Assembly (NCBI RefSeq): GCF_021389975.1
Contig: NZ_CP089981.1
Span: 2,071,501-2,135,500 of the forward strand
DNA length: 64,000 nt
Source: Fulvivirga ulvae
Lineage (GTDB): Bacteria; Bacteroidota; Bacteroidia; Cytophagales; Cyclobacteriaceae
Reading direction: 5' to 3'
The notes beneath the pieces are model-generated. The model saw nothing but the letters and a program-made list of their open reading frames with translations, was not told the DNA's origin and ran no database searches. The position numbers and the translations under genes were made by a program. Shown piece after piece: positions 26,876 to 36,303 of the stretch (the first letter of the stretch is position 1; every line of letters starts with the position of its first letter).

Positions 26876-28859
26876 ATTTGGCCACAACTAACTCATAAAA
26901 TTTTCTTAAGGAGGCATATTCCTCAGGAGAAAAAAATGTTTTCCGAATCAATACGGTTCCTGCAATATTAATTTTGGAACCAAGAACACTTGCAGAAAAC
27001 CTGAAGCTGGCATCATTATTTGGCAAACCGAAAACCTGGGATTGAGGAAGTTCCGCAACCGTGTAACCTTCGGGAATATCAAAGGTAAAAATATACTGCT
27101 CTTGTATAGGTGCTGGTAGATCTACCGGAAACCTTCTTGTTTCATTTTTAAATACATTCTCATTAATCGAGGAAAAAAGGAATGGATCTATATATAGAAT
27201 ATCGGCAAGTTCAATCTCCTCATTCACCAACTCTACTTTTTCAGTAAATGATTCATATATATCTTTGTCTCCATTAAACTCTGATGAAATTACTTGCCAA
27301 TCAGTCATGTTACCGTAGTTTTCCTTTAGGTAGTTCTGACCTGTTTCCTGTAAATATTTGGCCCTCGCTTTTGCGCTTAACAGACTGCCTTTTCGTGATT
27401 GCAGCACAGCCTGCAAACTTCCTTCCTCAGAGATATTCATTGAAACCATATTGGTACTGGAGAAGTTTGTGTTGGCGTTAAGGTTAATCCAATGCGGGTT
27501 TTGCGAAAGCAACCAGCCTGAGCCATTCAGGGCTTTTTCAGGTAAAGTATTAGCAGGCAGGCCTTTTTGAGTTGCGTCCAAAAGATAGTACTCATTATCA
27601 ATTATAGCGGCCGCTATTACATAGTTGAACTTGGACATATTCGGGTAAACAGGGTGTGGTTTACCATTAGATCTTGTACTCAATACTACAGGATGGGCAG
27701 TGATCCCCGACTCATTTAGCATGGCAACCAATAATAGGTTTATATCCGCAACACTACCTTTTTGATCCTTATAAATAGATTTCAGATTCGATGAAGCAAA
27801 AAGTCTGTATTGGTCATTCCACTCCATTTTAGATTTTACGTGCTCATAAATTTGAACCATTTTGTCGTACTCGCTGGATACGGAGCCCGTAAGTCCTGCA
27901 ATTATTTCTTCAGCAAAACCAGTCCGGGTAAGAAGCTTTCCAAATCTGTCGCTTTCCAAAAAACTCTTTGTGAATTTATCTTCATATGATCCCATAACCA
28001 CCTCTACAGGTTCGTTGGGATAACGTATGGAAACAAGCTGAAACTCTATTTTAGTAAAATAGTCCGACGCCGTGGTCATGTAGGGCTCTCTTTTAATGGC
28101 TGGTAAATTTTCCGCCGCCCAGCGATATATTTTGCTATTAGACTTTAAAGTTGCTTCCCGGTTTTCAACTGTACCTCCTCGCTGCGGAATGGTAGTATAT
28201 TTTATCGTAAAAGTTTCTTCTCTGGAGTCAGTTTCACGAATTGTCAAAGGTTCAAAACCTTGATACACCTGTTGGTAATAAAAGTACTCTGGTACCCTAA
28301 GCCTGTATTCACTGTACTCGACAGGAATGGTGGATTGAAAAGACCAACTTTGAAGATTGTATATGTAATCTGACAAAATTGAATACTCATATTCGATGAT
28401 GGAACCTTCTTTAACATTAGGAAATGTAAACTTCTGCTGATACCAGTTTTCACTTAATTGCTCTTCAAAAACTGCATCATTTTTTAATTTTTCCTTCTCA
28501 ATTTTTCCATCCACCAAATTATATGTGGCTCCCTTAAGTCCGGCTATTTTTTCCTTACTACCGCCACTACCTTCATAAAATGGAATACTGATGTTAGCAT
28601 AATCATAACCTTCTTTTGAAAGAATTTTTATCCTAACCACCCGGTCAAATCTATATTGCCAGCCTTTGTCGTTGGCATATACAAATTCCGTAGAGCCGAA
28701 ATCAGCCAAAACTATAGCTTCAGCTTCGGGGAATTGTTCTTGATTCTTGCTAAACTCAGATGGGTCAATTTTTCCAAATTTTACAGGAACTTTCTGGGCA
28801 TTTGTCACATAGGTTGAGCAAAACAAAATTAAAAAAAAGCAAACTCTAGACAGATTCAT
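26844..28859 (-). CDS. DUF3857/transglutaminase-like exported paralogue, catalytic residues lost
   Basis: The 671-residue product has a signal peptide (FFLILFCSTYVTNAQ) and the same plan as its downstream neighbour: DUF3857 domain, transglutaminase-like core, C-terminal domain. In the core the segment matching GYGDCKALS reads KGSVADINLLL, lacking the Cys. The segment matching FNHAIL reads FNYVIA, with Tyr in place of His. It is therefore a probable pseudoenzyme. The overlap with the catalytic paralogue suggests the two are made in fixed ratio and may form a complex. Confidence 0.8.
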   Translation of the reverse strand: MNLSRVCFFLILFCSTYVTNAQKVPVKFGKIDPSEFSKNQEQFPEAEAIVLADFGSTEFVYANDKGWQYRFDRVVRIKILSKEGYDYANISIPFYEGSGGSKEKIAGLKGATYNLVDGKIEKEKLKNDAVFEEQLSENWYQQKFTFPNVKEGSIIEYEYSILSDYIYNLQSWSFQSTIPVEYSEYRLRVPEYFYYQQVYQGFEPLTIRETDSREETFTIKYTTIPQRGGTVENREATLKSNSKIYRWAAENLPAIKREPYMTTASDYFTKIEFQLVSIRYPNEPVEVVMGSYEDKFTKSFLESDRFGKLLTRTGFAEEIIAGLTGSVSSEYDKMVQIYEHVKSKMEWNDQYRLFASSNLKSIYKDQKGSVADINLLLVAMLNESGITAHPVVLSTRSNGKPHPVYPNMSKFNYVIAAAIIDNEYYLLDATQKGLPANTLPEKALNGSGWLLSQNPHWINLNANTNFSSTNMVSMNISEEGSLQAVLQSRKGSLLSAKARAKYLQETGQNYLKENYGNMTDWQVISSEFNGDKDIYESFTEKVELVNEEIELADILYIDPFLFSSINENVFKNETRRFPVDLPAPIQEQYIFTFDIPEGYTVAELPQSQVFGLPNNDASFRFSASVLGSKINIAGTVLIRKTFFSPEEYASLRKFYELVVAKYDEQVVLKKI

Positions 28860-28974
28860 AAAACATAAAGATTAAAAAATTAAACAATTTTGCAATATAG
28901 TTTCTTTTTTTCAATGTGCCCAATCTTGCTATGACTATGCGAAAAAACTTATATGCCCGCAAAGGTAGATTGCC

Positions 28975-28982
28975 TATATTTG
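28975..28982 (+). promoter_or_regulatory. Candidate -7 promoter element of radA
   Basis: TATATTTG fits the Bacteroidota -7 consensus and ends six bases before the radA ATG at 28989. Transcription from it would begin at or next to the start codon, implying a leaderless or near-leaderless mRNA. A -33 match at normal spacing is not obvious. Confidence 0.4.
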
Positions 28983-28988
28983 AGGCCT

Positions 28989-30368
28989 ATGGCTAAAACC
29001 AAAACTGTATATTTCTGTCAGGACTGTGGCTACGAATCTGCCAAATGGCTGGGCAAGTGCCCGGCCTGTAATACATGGAACAGCTTCGTGGAAGAGGTTA
29101 CCAAAAAAGGTTCGGCCGCGGATAAAAATGACTGGCGCAACAGTGGTACAGGAAAGGCTTCTTCAACACCAAAGAAGATTGAGGATATAACTCATGAGAA
29201 GGAGCAGCGCATCAATACCAGAAGTGGTGAACTAAACCGCGTGTTGGGCGGTGGCCTGGTGCCGGGGTCGGTAATTCTTATCGCTGGTGAGCCTGGTATA
29301 GGTAAGTCTACTTTAATGCTGCAAATAGGATTATCTGTAAAGCACAAAGTACTTTATGTCTCAGGCGAAGAAAGTGAGCAACAGATTAAAATGCGTGCCG
29401 AGCGCATGACGGATATTAAAAATCCTGGAGAGTGTTACATCCTGGCCGAAACTTCTACTCAGAATATATTTCAGCAAATAGAGGCTTTAAAACCCGATAT
29501 ACTGGTGGTTGACTCCGTACAGACTTTGCACTCTGACAACATTGAATCTGCGGCGGGCAGTGTTTCTCAGGTCAAGCAGTGTACCGCAGAACTTATCAAA
29601 TATGCCAAGGAAACGGCAACTCCGGTTTTTCTGGTAGGCCATATTACAAAGGAGGGTGCTATTGCAGGGCCAAAGGTACTCGAGCATATGGTAGATACGG
29701 TGCTCCAGTTTGAGGGTGACAGACACCTGACCTACCGCATTTTACGCACTACAAAAAACAGGTTTGGCTCTACTTCAGAGCTAGGTATTTATGAAATGAT
29801 GGGCTCCGGACTCCGGGAAGTCAGCAACCCTTCGGAAATCCTGATATCACAAAAAGACAGTGAGCTAAGTGGCGTGACCATCGGAGCTACGATAGAAGGC
29901 AACAGGCCTTTACTTATAGAAATACAGTCGCTGGTAAGTACCGCAGCTTACGGCACTCCGCAAAGAAGCTCTACAGGGTTTGATACTCGACGACTGAATA
30001 TGCTGCTTGCTGTATTGGAAAAAAGATGTGGATTCCGGCTTGGTTTGCAAGATGTATTTCTTAATATGGCTGGTGGCATCAAGGTGGAAGATCCGGCTAT
30101 TGACCTGGCCGTTTGCAGCGCAGTAATTTCTTCGCTTGAAGAAATTTCAATTTCTGAAAAAGCCTGTTTTGCTGCAGAAGTCGGCCTCGGGGGAGAGCTA
30201 AGGGCGGTAAACCGCCTGGATAATCGAATTGCGGAAGCGCAAAAGCTTGGGTTTGAAGAGGTTTATGTTTCAAAATTTGGAATGAAGGGCATAGAACCTA
30301 AAAAATATCAGATCACCATTAAACCTTTTGCAAGGATCACTGATGTTTTTAGTGACTTGTTTGGATAA
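28989..30368 (+). CDS. radA: DNA repair protein RadA
   Basis: The 459-residue RecA-related protein processes recombination intermediates and stimulates branch migration. Marks are the N-terminal zinc finger CQDCG...CPACNTW, Walker A in GEPGIGKSTLML, the RadA-specific KNRFGSTSELGIYEM, and a C-terminal Lon-protease-like domain (residues about 290-459). The ATG at 28989 is chosen because the zinc finger begins directly after it (MAKTKTVYFCQDCG). The in-frame ATG at 28953 would add 12 residues that are not family-like. Confidence 0.95.
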   Translation: MAKTKTVYFCQDCGYESAKWLGKCPACNTWNSFVEEVTKKGSAADKNDWRNSGTGKASSTPKKIEDITHEKEQRINTRSGELNRVLGGGLVPGSVILIAGEPGIGKSTLMLQIGLSVKHKVLYVSGEESEQQIKMRAERMTDIKNPGECYILAETSTQNIFQQIEALKPDILVVDSVQTLHSDNIESAAGSVSQVKQCTAELIKYAKETATPVFLVGHITKEGAIAGPKVLEHMVDTVLQFEGDRHLTYRILRTTKNRFGSTSELGIYEMMGSGLREVSNPSEILISQKDSELSGVTIGATIEGNRPLLIEIQSLVSTAAYGTPQRSSTGFDTRRLNMLLAVLEKRCGFRLGLQDVFLNMAGGIKVEDPAIDLAVCSAVISSLEEISISEKACFAAEVGLGGELRAVNRLDNRIAEAQKLGFEEVYVSKFGMKGIEPKKYQITIKPFARITDVFSDLFG

Positions 30369-30397
30369 CTGTTGAGTCAATAACCTGTTAAAAAAAG

Positions 30398-31003
30398 ATG
30401 CAAGAATTTTTATCAACATACGGAATAGACCCGGAAACATTCAGGATCATTATTTTACCTTTAATGATTTTCTTTGCCAGAATACTGGACGTTTCTATCA
30501 ATACAGTCAGGATCATATTTGTAATGACCGGCCGTAAGCTGATCTCTACCATTCTCGGCTTTTTCGAATCTCTGATCTGGTTGCTGGCCATCGGACAAAT
30601 TTTTCAACATATTGATAATGTTTATTCCTACATCGCCTATCCTGCCGGATTTGCTGCCGGAATTATGGTAGGAATGCTGATAGAAGAACGGCTGGCACTC
30701 GGTAATGTGGTAGTAAGGGTGATCTCATCTGAAGATCTCTCGGGACTTATTAAAGTACTGGAAACTCAGAAAGTAAGATATACTCTGGTATCGGCCCAGA
30801 GCGAAACGGGTGAGGAAAAATTGCTTTTCACTGTTGTAAAAAGAGATAACCTTCCTTTGCTACAGGCGGAGATACAGCGCCATGTGCCAAGTGCTTTTTA
30901 TACCGTAGAATCAGTAAAAAGTGCATCTGAAGCAGGCATACTAGCAGAGCAACCCAGTCGAAGAGGTATTGGGGCATGGCTCACTTCGGTTAAAAGGAAG
31001 TAG
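30398..31003 (+). CDS. UPF0316/DUF2179 membrane protein
   Basis: The 201-residue product has three membrane helices within residues about 15-100 (including SINTVRIIFVMTGRK between them and FAAGIMVGMLIEERLALGN after). A cytoplasmic DUF2179-type ferredoxin-like domain follows (VVVRVISSEDLSGLIKVL, then LLFTVVKRDNLPLL). This matches the UPF0316 family. The function is unknown; DUF2179 domains are proposed to bind small ligands. It lies 29 nt after radA and may share its transcript. Confidence 0.8.
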   Translation: MQEFLSTYGIDPETFRIIILPLMIFFARILDVSINTVRIIFVMTGRKLISTILGFFESLIWLLAIGQIFQHIDNVYSYIAYPAGFAAGIMVGMLIEERLALGNVVVRVISSEDLSGLIKVLETQKVRYTLVSAQSETGEEKLLFTVVKRDNLPLLQAEIQRHVPSAFYTVESVKSASEAGILAEQPSRRGIGAWLTSVKRK

Positions 31004-31016
31004 TCCAGTGGCCAAA

Positions 31017-31925
31017 TTAGGTGTTGTATAGCCGTCTCCCCTGCAACCCACCCGTATGTATGGCGAGTATTTTCACTCCTTCGTCGAAGTAGCCTTTCCT
31101 GATTTTATCATAAAGGCCAAACATCATTTTTCCGGTATACACCTGATCGAGGGGAATATGGTGGTCCGCTTCAAAGCGCTTGATAAAGTTTATTAACTCC
31201 GGAGTGGTTTTGGCGTAGCCTCCGAAATGATAGTCTGTCTCTATTTGCCAGTTCAGGCTCACAGGCCGGTTGATCTGGTAGCTGCTTAAGAAATTTTTGA
31301 CCTCATCTATAAGAAAGTCTCCCTTTAAAGCAGAAAAACCTATTACCTGCTGGTATTTGTCAGAAGCAGAAATAATACCGGAAATAGTACCTCCTGTACC
31401 TACCGGTAGACCAATAAAATCGAAACGCTTTACCTGGTCATCTACTATTTCCTCGCAACCCCTTATTGCCAAATGATTAGAGCCGCCCTCCGGTACCAGA
31501 TAAAACTCTCCAAACTGCTCTTTTAGTCCGGTGATGAATAATTCCTCGTGTTTTATGCGGTAATCCTCACGGCTTACAAAATGAAACTTCATGCCATTGT
31601 ACTTTGCAAAGCTTAGAGTTTCATTCAAAGGCTTATCGGCTAACTCATCTCCACGGATAACACCGATGGATTCAAAACCTGCTTCCTTGGCTGCCGCCGC
31701 GGCCGCATAAATGTGATTTGAAAAAGCCCCACCAAACGTCAGTAGGGTTTTATGTCCATCCTCCCGGGCTTTGAGCAGATTGTACTTGAGCTTCCTCCAT
31801 TTATTTCCCGAAACAAATGGATGTATCTTGTCCTCTCTTTTGATAAAGAGCCGCACTCCCTTCTCATTGATCCATGCCTCCTTTACCTCCTCAATAGCAG
31901 GCTGTTCATAAAGCTTGAGCATCAT
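31017..31925 (-). CDS. PLP-dependent D-cysteine desulfhydrase / ACC deaminase family protein
   Basis: The 302-residue fold-type II PLP enzyme has the cofactor lysine in SGNKWRKLKYNL (about residue 42-48), the SNHIYAAAAAAKEAGF helix, and the phosphate-binding glycine loop GLPVGTGGTISGI. The family splits D-cysteine to pyruvate, ammonia and sulfide, or deaminates 1-aminocyclopropane-1-carboxylate. Bacteroidota members are usually annotated loosely, and substrate choice is uncertain. Its ATG overlaps the M20 peptidase stop by 4 nt, so the two are coupled. Confidence 0.82.
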   Translation of the reverse strand: MMLKLYEQPAIEEVKEAWINEKGVRLFIKREDKIHPFVSGNKWRKLKYNLLKAREDGHKTLLTFGGAFSNHIYAAAAAAKEAGFESIGVIRGDELADKPLNETLSFAKYNGMKFHFVSREDYRIKHEELFITGLKEQFGEFYLVPEGGSNHLAIRGCEEIVDDQVKRFDFIGLPVGTGGTISGIISASDKYQQVIGFSALKGDFLIDEVKNFLSSYQINRPVSLNWQIETDYHFGGYAKTTPELINFIKRFEADHHIPLDQVYTGKMMFGLYDKIRKGYFDEGVKILAIHTGGLQGRRLYNT

Positions 31926-33226
31926 TTGTTCATTTCCATGTAGTCCAGAGTGAGGTTAAGCAAGGCCTTCACTCCCGTAAGCATACCGCTTTCATCAATA
32001 ACAAAATCAGGTGTATGATGTCCTCCTAAATTTACTGCGGGTTCGCCTGTCTCAGAAGCGCGGCCGCCTACAAAAATGTACAATCCCGGTATCTCCTTCT
32101 GGAAATAGGAAAAATCTTCAGCACCCGTAACGGCATTAACCAGATGGACATTCTCTTTTCCGGCCACACGCTCTAAAGTAGGAACCATTTTTGAAGTCAA
32201 GTCAGGGTCATTATAGGTTACCGGCACTATCTTTTCAATGTCAACCTGGACGGTAGCCCCGGCGCTTTCGGCAATTTTAGTGGCCGTAAGCCTCACTTTG
32301 TCATGGATCATTTCCTGCATTTTAGTATCAAGCGTGCGGATGGTCCCGGTCAGCTCCACCTCTTCCGGTATAATATTAAAACGTACTCCTCCCTTTACCA
32401 CCCCTACGGTCAGCACTGCTGCTTCTTTGGTAAGTTCAGTCTGACGACTGATGATCGTTTGCAAGCCATTGATTATCTGAGCGGATACGACTACAGGATC
32501 CACGCCTCCCCAGGGTGTAGACCCATGAGCCTGCTGGCCTTTTACTTTGATGGTAAACCTGTCTGATGCAGCCATTGCCCCGCCAGGTTTATAATTGATG
32601 TGTCCTACAGGTGTGCCTGCGCTGATATGTAAACCGAAAATAACCTCTGGAGAAGGGTTTTTTAAAACACCTTCTTTGACCATAAGGCCGGCGCCACCTT
32701 CTTCTCCGGGAGGTGCCCCTTCTTCCGCAGGTTGAAAAATAAATTTAACCGTTCCGGGCACATCCTTTTTCATGGAAGAAAGTACCTCGGCGACGCTTAG
32801 TAAAATGGCTATATGTGTATCGTGGCCACAGGCATGCATTACACCTGTTTCAACCCCATTATATTCCGTCACAACTTTTGATGCAAAGGGCAGACCTGTT
32901 CTCTCCGTAACAGGAAGTGCATCAATATCAGCTCTTAAAGCTACGACAGGTCCTTTTTTACCTCCTTTTAATATGCCTACAACCCCGGTTTTTGCCACTC
33001 CAGTCTGTACCTCCAGACCGAACTTTTTGAGGTGTTCAGCAATTTTTTTACCTGTTTCAAACTCTCTGTTAGAGAGCTCAGGGTTCTGGTGAAAATACCT
33101 TCTCCATTCAATGGTTTTGGTTTCGATTTGCCCGGCTTTTTGACTGGCTATGGCTTGTATAGAATTTTCCTGGGCCAATAGCTGCCCTGCTATCAGCAAA
33201 AGTGTAAGCAAATAGGTGGTTTTCAT
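31922..33226 (-). CDS. Exported M20D-family amidohydrolase (amino acid N-acyl hydrolase)
   Basis: The 434-residue product has a signal peptide (TYLLTLLLIAGQLLAQ), unusual for cytosolic hippurate-hydrolase relatives and implying a periplasmic role. The metallopeptidase marks are VMHACGHDTHIA, FIFQPAEEGAPPGEEGG, FGLHISAGTPVG and VTGAEDFSYFQ. These give the Cys/His/Glu/His ligands of the di-metal centre. The substrate is likely an N-acyl amino acid or short peptide. It is the first gene of a two-gene unit with the PLP enzyme. Confidence 0.88.
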   Translation of the reverse strand: MKTTYLLTLLLIAGQLLAQENSIQAIASQKAGQIETKTIEWRRYFHQNPELSNREFETGKKIAEHLKKFGLEVQTGVAKTGVVGILKGGKKGPVVALRADIDALPVTERTGLPFASKVVTEYNGVETGVMHACGHDTHIAILLSVAEVLSSMKKDVPGTVKFIFQPAEEGAPPGEEGGAGLMVKEGVLKNPSPEVIFGLHISAGTPVGHINYKPGGAMAASDRFTIKVKGQQAHGSTPWGGVDPVVVSAQIINGLQTIISRQTELTKEAAVLTVGVVKGGVRFNIIPEEVELTGTIRTLDTKMQEMIHDKVRLTATKIAESAGATVQVDIEKIVPVTYNDPDLTSKMVPTLERVAGKENVHLVNAVTGAEDFSYFQKEIPGLYIFVGGRASETGEPAVNLGGHHTPDFVIDESGMLTGVKALLNLTLDYMEMNK

Positions 33227-33317
33227 AGCGACGTGTTTACCCCAATATAAATAAAGTATCTAAAACTAACGATATAACTTTATTTTTAACAGCCGCTAGA
33301 GTGTTAACTTCATCAGG

Positions 33318-34451
33318 CTACTTATTTACGGAATGCTGTAATCCGGCCAGGTTAATGGTCACATCACCCCCCGGTGAATTGATGTAAACATTGCCCGGAT
33401 AATTGGTTTTGTTTCCTATCTTTCCCCTCACCCTAACATATTTCTGCTTATCATCCGTATAGGCCTTATCCAGTTTTACATTTTCCCGAGGCAGAAAAAG
33501 TGATTCTTCCTTGGCTGAAATATCTACTTCAAGGTAGCTGTTCGGCATAAAATCAAGTGTAATGTCGGTGTACTTCCCTGACAAATTGATCTTGTTAAAG
33601 CTAAAAGGTATTGACTTCACTTTTAATTCACCATAATTCATTTCCAGATCAAGGGTTTTCTCCATTTCCTGCAGCTCTATTCTGGAGAATGTTACCTTCC
33701 CTTCAAGGGTACTTATTTTGTCGATATTAAAACGCTGGTCGCCACGTGAGTCCAGCGTCACTCTGTCTGCCTCCTTTACATTTACCTCAGAAGAACTGCT
33801 TTTTACTTCTACATTTCCAAGTTTGGCGATTTCGGCTTCCACACCTTTAAGTACAAGCAGGCCCTCGGTTAGTTGTTTGATCCTCACGTCACCATATCCC
33901 ACCTCAATATTTGATGATGCATTGAACTTGTTCGCTCTAAGGTTACCATGCATGAGGTTAATATTACACTTTCCGCTTACTTCATGCATGTAGATGTCCC
34001 CAAACTTATTTTCTATGTCGAGAGCTATTGTTGCCGGCATAAATATCTCATAATCAATCTCGATCTTATTTTTGCTGAGCAGCGTTTTTGAGTAATCGCT
34101 GATGTTGTTCCAGAGTTCTTTAAAAAAACCTGATTTTCTGTCCAGTACAGTTTCTATAGTGAGGTACGGACTGGTACTTCTGAAATCAATGTCTACCCTC
34201 TCCAGCATTTTTTCGGCATCGCTGTAATCTTTCCCGTAGGCGGTGATTTTCACTTTTACCTTTACAGAATCTTTTGACCATGTGTTGATCACCACCTGTC
34301 CATATTTATTGATAAGCTCCAGATAACCATTTTTGGACATGCTGAAATCCCTTTCAATGGTCTTTGTAAGTTTGGTGTCGTCGTTATCACCAGGCTTGGC
34401 CGTTGCCTGCAGGAAACAAGCACATAGTACTGCGCTAAATATTAACTTCAT
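33318..34451 (-). CDS. Exported DUF4097-like beta-repeat protein of an ECF sigma operon
   Basis: The product of about 377 residues has a signal peptide (MKLIFSAVLCACFLQATA). It then shows a repetitive beta-helix-like pattern of alternating hydrophobic and polar residues with phrases such as IDIENKFGDIYMHEVSGKCN and LEMNYGELKVKSI, typical of DUF4097/putative auto-adhesin proteins. The start at 34451 is preferred because it begins the signal peptide; the frame extends to 34472. It overlaps the anti-sigma-like gene, so it is the third gene of the sigma operon and the likely envelope-facing product. Confidence 0.72.
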   Translation of the reverse strand: MKLIFSAVLCACFLQATAKPGDNDDTKLTKTIERDFSMSKNGYLELINKYGQVVINTWSKDSVKVKVKITAYGKDYSDAEKMLERVDIDFRSTSPYLTIETVLDRKSGFFKELWNNISDYSKTLLSKNKIEIDYEIFMPATIALDIENKFGDIYMHEVSGKCNINLMHGNLRANKFNASSNIEVGYGDVRIKQLTEGLLVLKGVEAEIAKLGNVEVKSSSSEVNVKEADRVTLDSRGDQRFNIDKISTLEGKVTFSRIELQEMEKTLDLEMNYGELKVKSIPFSFNKINLSGKYTDITLDFMPNSYLEVDISAKEESLFLPRENVKLDKAYTDDKQKYVRVRGKIGNKTNYPGNVYINSPGGDVTINLAGLQHSVNK

Positions 34452-34962
34452 TATTTTGTTCTCTCTGGTCATGTTGCTTGATTTCCGTTAAAATTTGTTC
34501 CAGAATGCTGAGCTTAAGCCTGTAATTGTCAATCATCGCCGCTATCACTTCTTCATTGTCTGCGTTATCCTTAAGATCCTTTTTAAGGTCCTGATATGCG
34601 CTATCCAGCGCCATAAGATTATCCATCACTTCCTGATCCACGCCTGCGTTGCTGGCTTTGATTATGCTTAGCTTTTCGGCCACTTGCTGGGAATAGTAGT
34701 ATTCGGTTTCAGCAAGCTCAGGAGAAATCTCATGCAAGGCCACGCCTTCTGCTACATCGTTAAACTTAAAACTTATAAAGCCCCAACTGACCATAACCAG
34801 CACCAGTATAGCCGCAGCCACTTTACCCGCCATGCCCCGGATATTCCACCGGGATTTATTGAGGTCTCCCTCTATATTGTTCCACATTTGGTCAAAGTCG
34901 GCATCATACAAGTCAAAATCTGCCCTTCTGGTGTCGACTGACTCTTTAAGCTTGTCTTTCAT
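34435..34962 (-). CDS. Putative membrane-bound anti-sigma factor
   Basis: The 175-residue protein has a charged N-terminal cytoplasmic part (FDQMWNNIEGDL at about residues 23-34), a single membrane helix (VAAAILVLVMVSWGFISF, about 48-65) and a helical, coiled-coil-like periplasmic part. There is no recognisable zinc-finger HXXXCXXC motif, so it is not a ZAS-type anti-sigma factor. Its position directly after the sigma gene, with a 17-nt overlap, is the main evidence for the role. Confidence 0.6.
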   Translation of the reverse strand: MKDKLKESVDTRRADFDLYDADFDQMWNNIEGDLNKSRWNIRGMAGKVAAAILVLVMVSWGFISFKFNDVAEGVALHEISPELAETEYYYSQQVAEKLSIIKASNAGVDQEVMDNLMALDSAYQDLKKDLKDNADNEEVIAAMIDNYRLKLSILEQILTEIKQHDQREQNNEVNI

Positions 34963-35512
34963 GAGCTTCGTCTTTAATACTCAATATTTTTCTAATCTTG
35001 CTTTTTGCCTTGCTGTACTGGGCTTTTGAAGCCGACTCAGTAATTCCCAGTATTTCACCTATTTCCTTATGATCGTAGCCTTCAAAAAGGTACAGGTTCA
35101 GTACAGTTTTACATCCTTCGGAGATCTGATCAATAGCTTCAAGTACGCGTCGGGCTTCGTACCTGGAATAGTCCAGGTCTTCTTCATGCTCCTCGGCGAA
35201 ATCCTGATGGTCTTCCATGGCTACCGTCATCAGCTTTCTCTTTTTCAACGCGTTAAGGCAGTGGTTAACCACAATCCTTTTAATCCATGCACTGAAAGTA
35301 ACCTCACTTTTAAGGGTCCTGATCATGCTGAATGCCGTAATGAAGGCATCCTGCAACACATCCCTGGCCTCCTCTTCATCACCCATCATCCGGCGGCAAA
35401 TATTATACATAGCTTTCACGTACAGCTTATACAGCTCGTTCTGCGCCTGTCGGTCTCCTTGCTGGCTACGCTGTACCAGATATTTATGTATGGTCTGTTG
35501 TCCGGACTCCAC
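34946..35512 (-). CDS. ECF-type RNA polymerase sigma factor
   Basis: The 188-residue sigma-70-family protein has region 2 (MYNICRRMMGDEEEARDVLQDAFITAF) and region 4 (LFEGYDHKEIGEILGITESASKAQYSKAKSKIRK) joined by a linker rich in acidic residues. The start is a GTG at 35512, forced because an in-frame TAA sits three codons upstream and no ATG is available near the conserved region. The gene order sigma, membrane protein, DUF4097-like protein indicates an envelope-stress or surface-sensing regulon. It lacks a SusC/D partner, so it is not a nutrient-uptake sigma/anti-sigma pair. Confidence 0.88.
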   Translation of the reverse strand: MESGQQTIHKYLVQRSQQGDRQAQNELYKLYVKAMYNICRRMMGDEEEARDVLQDAFITAFSMIRTLKSEVTFSAWIKRIVVNHCLNALKKRKLMTVAMEDHQDFAEEHEEDLDYSRYEARRVLEAIDQISEGCKTVLNLYLFEGYDHKEIGEILGITESASKAQYSKAKSKIRKILSIKDEAHERQA

Positions 35513-35647
35513 TCCAACTTATATGTTATAACAATGACAAGAACTTTAAACAGAGGTTTCCTTCACCACAAGAAAAGTTTTTATAAATCGTTAACTTTTC
35601 AACAAAGGAGCTTCTAACTTTAATAATCTGCCATTGTTAATTAGCAA

Positions 35648-36241
35648 ATGACGAGAAAAATTCTGGTTTATACAGTGTTTATAGTGGCTTCCTTGATTGT
35701 AGTGTTCTCAACTCATGCTCAAAAACTAGTTTACAGGATAAATTACAAGGAGGATTCTATCGGTTATATGATAGCCAAAAAATCACTTAGCAACAATAAA
35801 GTTACTTACGAACTCGAAACCAGGACTAAGTTTAGCCTGGTGCTCAGCTTCAACCATACCGCATATTATAAAGCCGAATATGAAAATGATGTACTGACGG
35901 CATCGCTATCAGAGGATTTTTTAAATGAGAAGGAGCAATCCAAAACAACAGCCACGCTACAACACGGAAGGTATACTATAAAAAAGGATGATGAGATAAA
36001 AACGGAAAGCAGCCCGATTCATGAAAGCATTGCTTACCTTTATTTTAATGCTCCACTCAAAGGAGAAATTTTTTCAGAGAAACATGGCCAATTTTGCCCG
36101 ATCAGACAGGTAGCCTCTAATAAATATGAACTTATCAAACCGGATGAACGGGTTAATGTTTACTACTTTAAAAATGGCTTATGCCACAAAGTTGAGGTGA
36201 ATACATCAATGGCCACGGTTTATTTAACCAGAATTAAATAA
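35648..36241 (+). CDS. Exported DUF6134-like protein, function unknown
   Basis: The 197-residue product has a signal peptide (VFIVASLIVVFSTHAQ), followed by a beta-rich domain with strands such as LVYRINYKEDSIGYMIAKK and VTYELETRTKFSLV. The pattern resembles a family of Bacteroidota periplasmic proteins called DUF6134. That match is from memory and is moderately sure. It is transcribed divergently from the ECF sigma operon, sharing a 135-bp intergenic region, so it could be a regulon member. Confidence 0.6.
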   Translation: MTRKILVYTVFIVASLIVVFSTHAQKLVYRINYKEDSIGYMIAKKSLSNNKVTYELETRTKFSLVLSFNHTAYYKAEYENDVLTASLSEDFLNEKEQSKTTATLQHGRYTIKKDDEIKTESSPIHESIAYLYFNAPLKGEIFSEKHGQFCPIRQVASNKYELIKPDERVNVYYFKNGLCHKVEVNTSMATVYLTRIK

Positions 36242-36303
36242 CAGATTGTATAGCATTGACACACAATATCTTTAACTTTCAAGTTTGATAATAAAGACAT
36301 AGA

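Noticed and set aside
34946..35512. A sigma factor of the SusC/D type
   Set aside because: The following gene is not a FecR-type anti-sigma factor, and no TonB receptor is near.
35069..35617. A 182-codon plus-strand frame opposite the sigma factor gene
   Set aside because: It is antisense to a well-conserved ECF sigma factor and has no recognisable domain.
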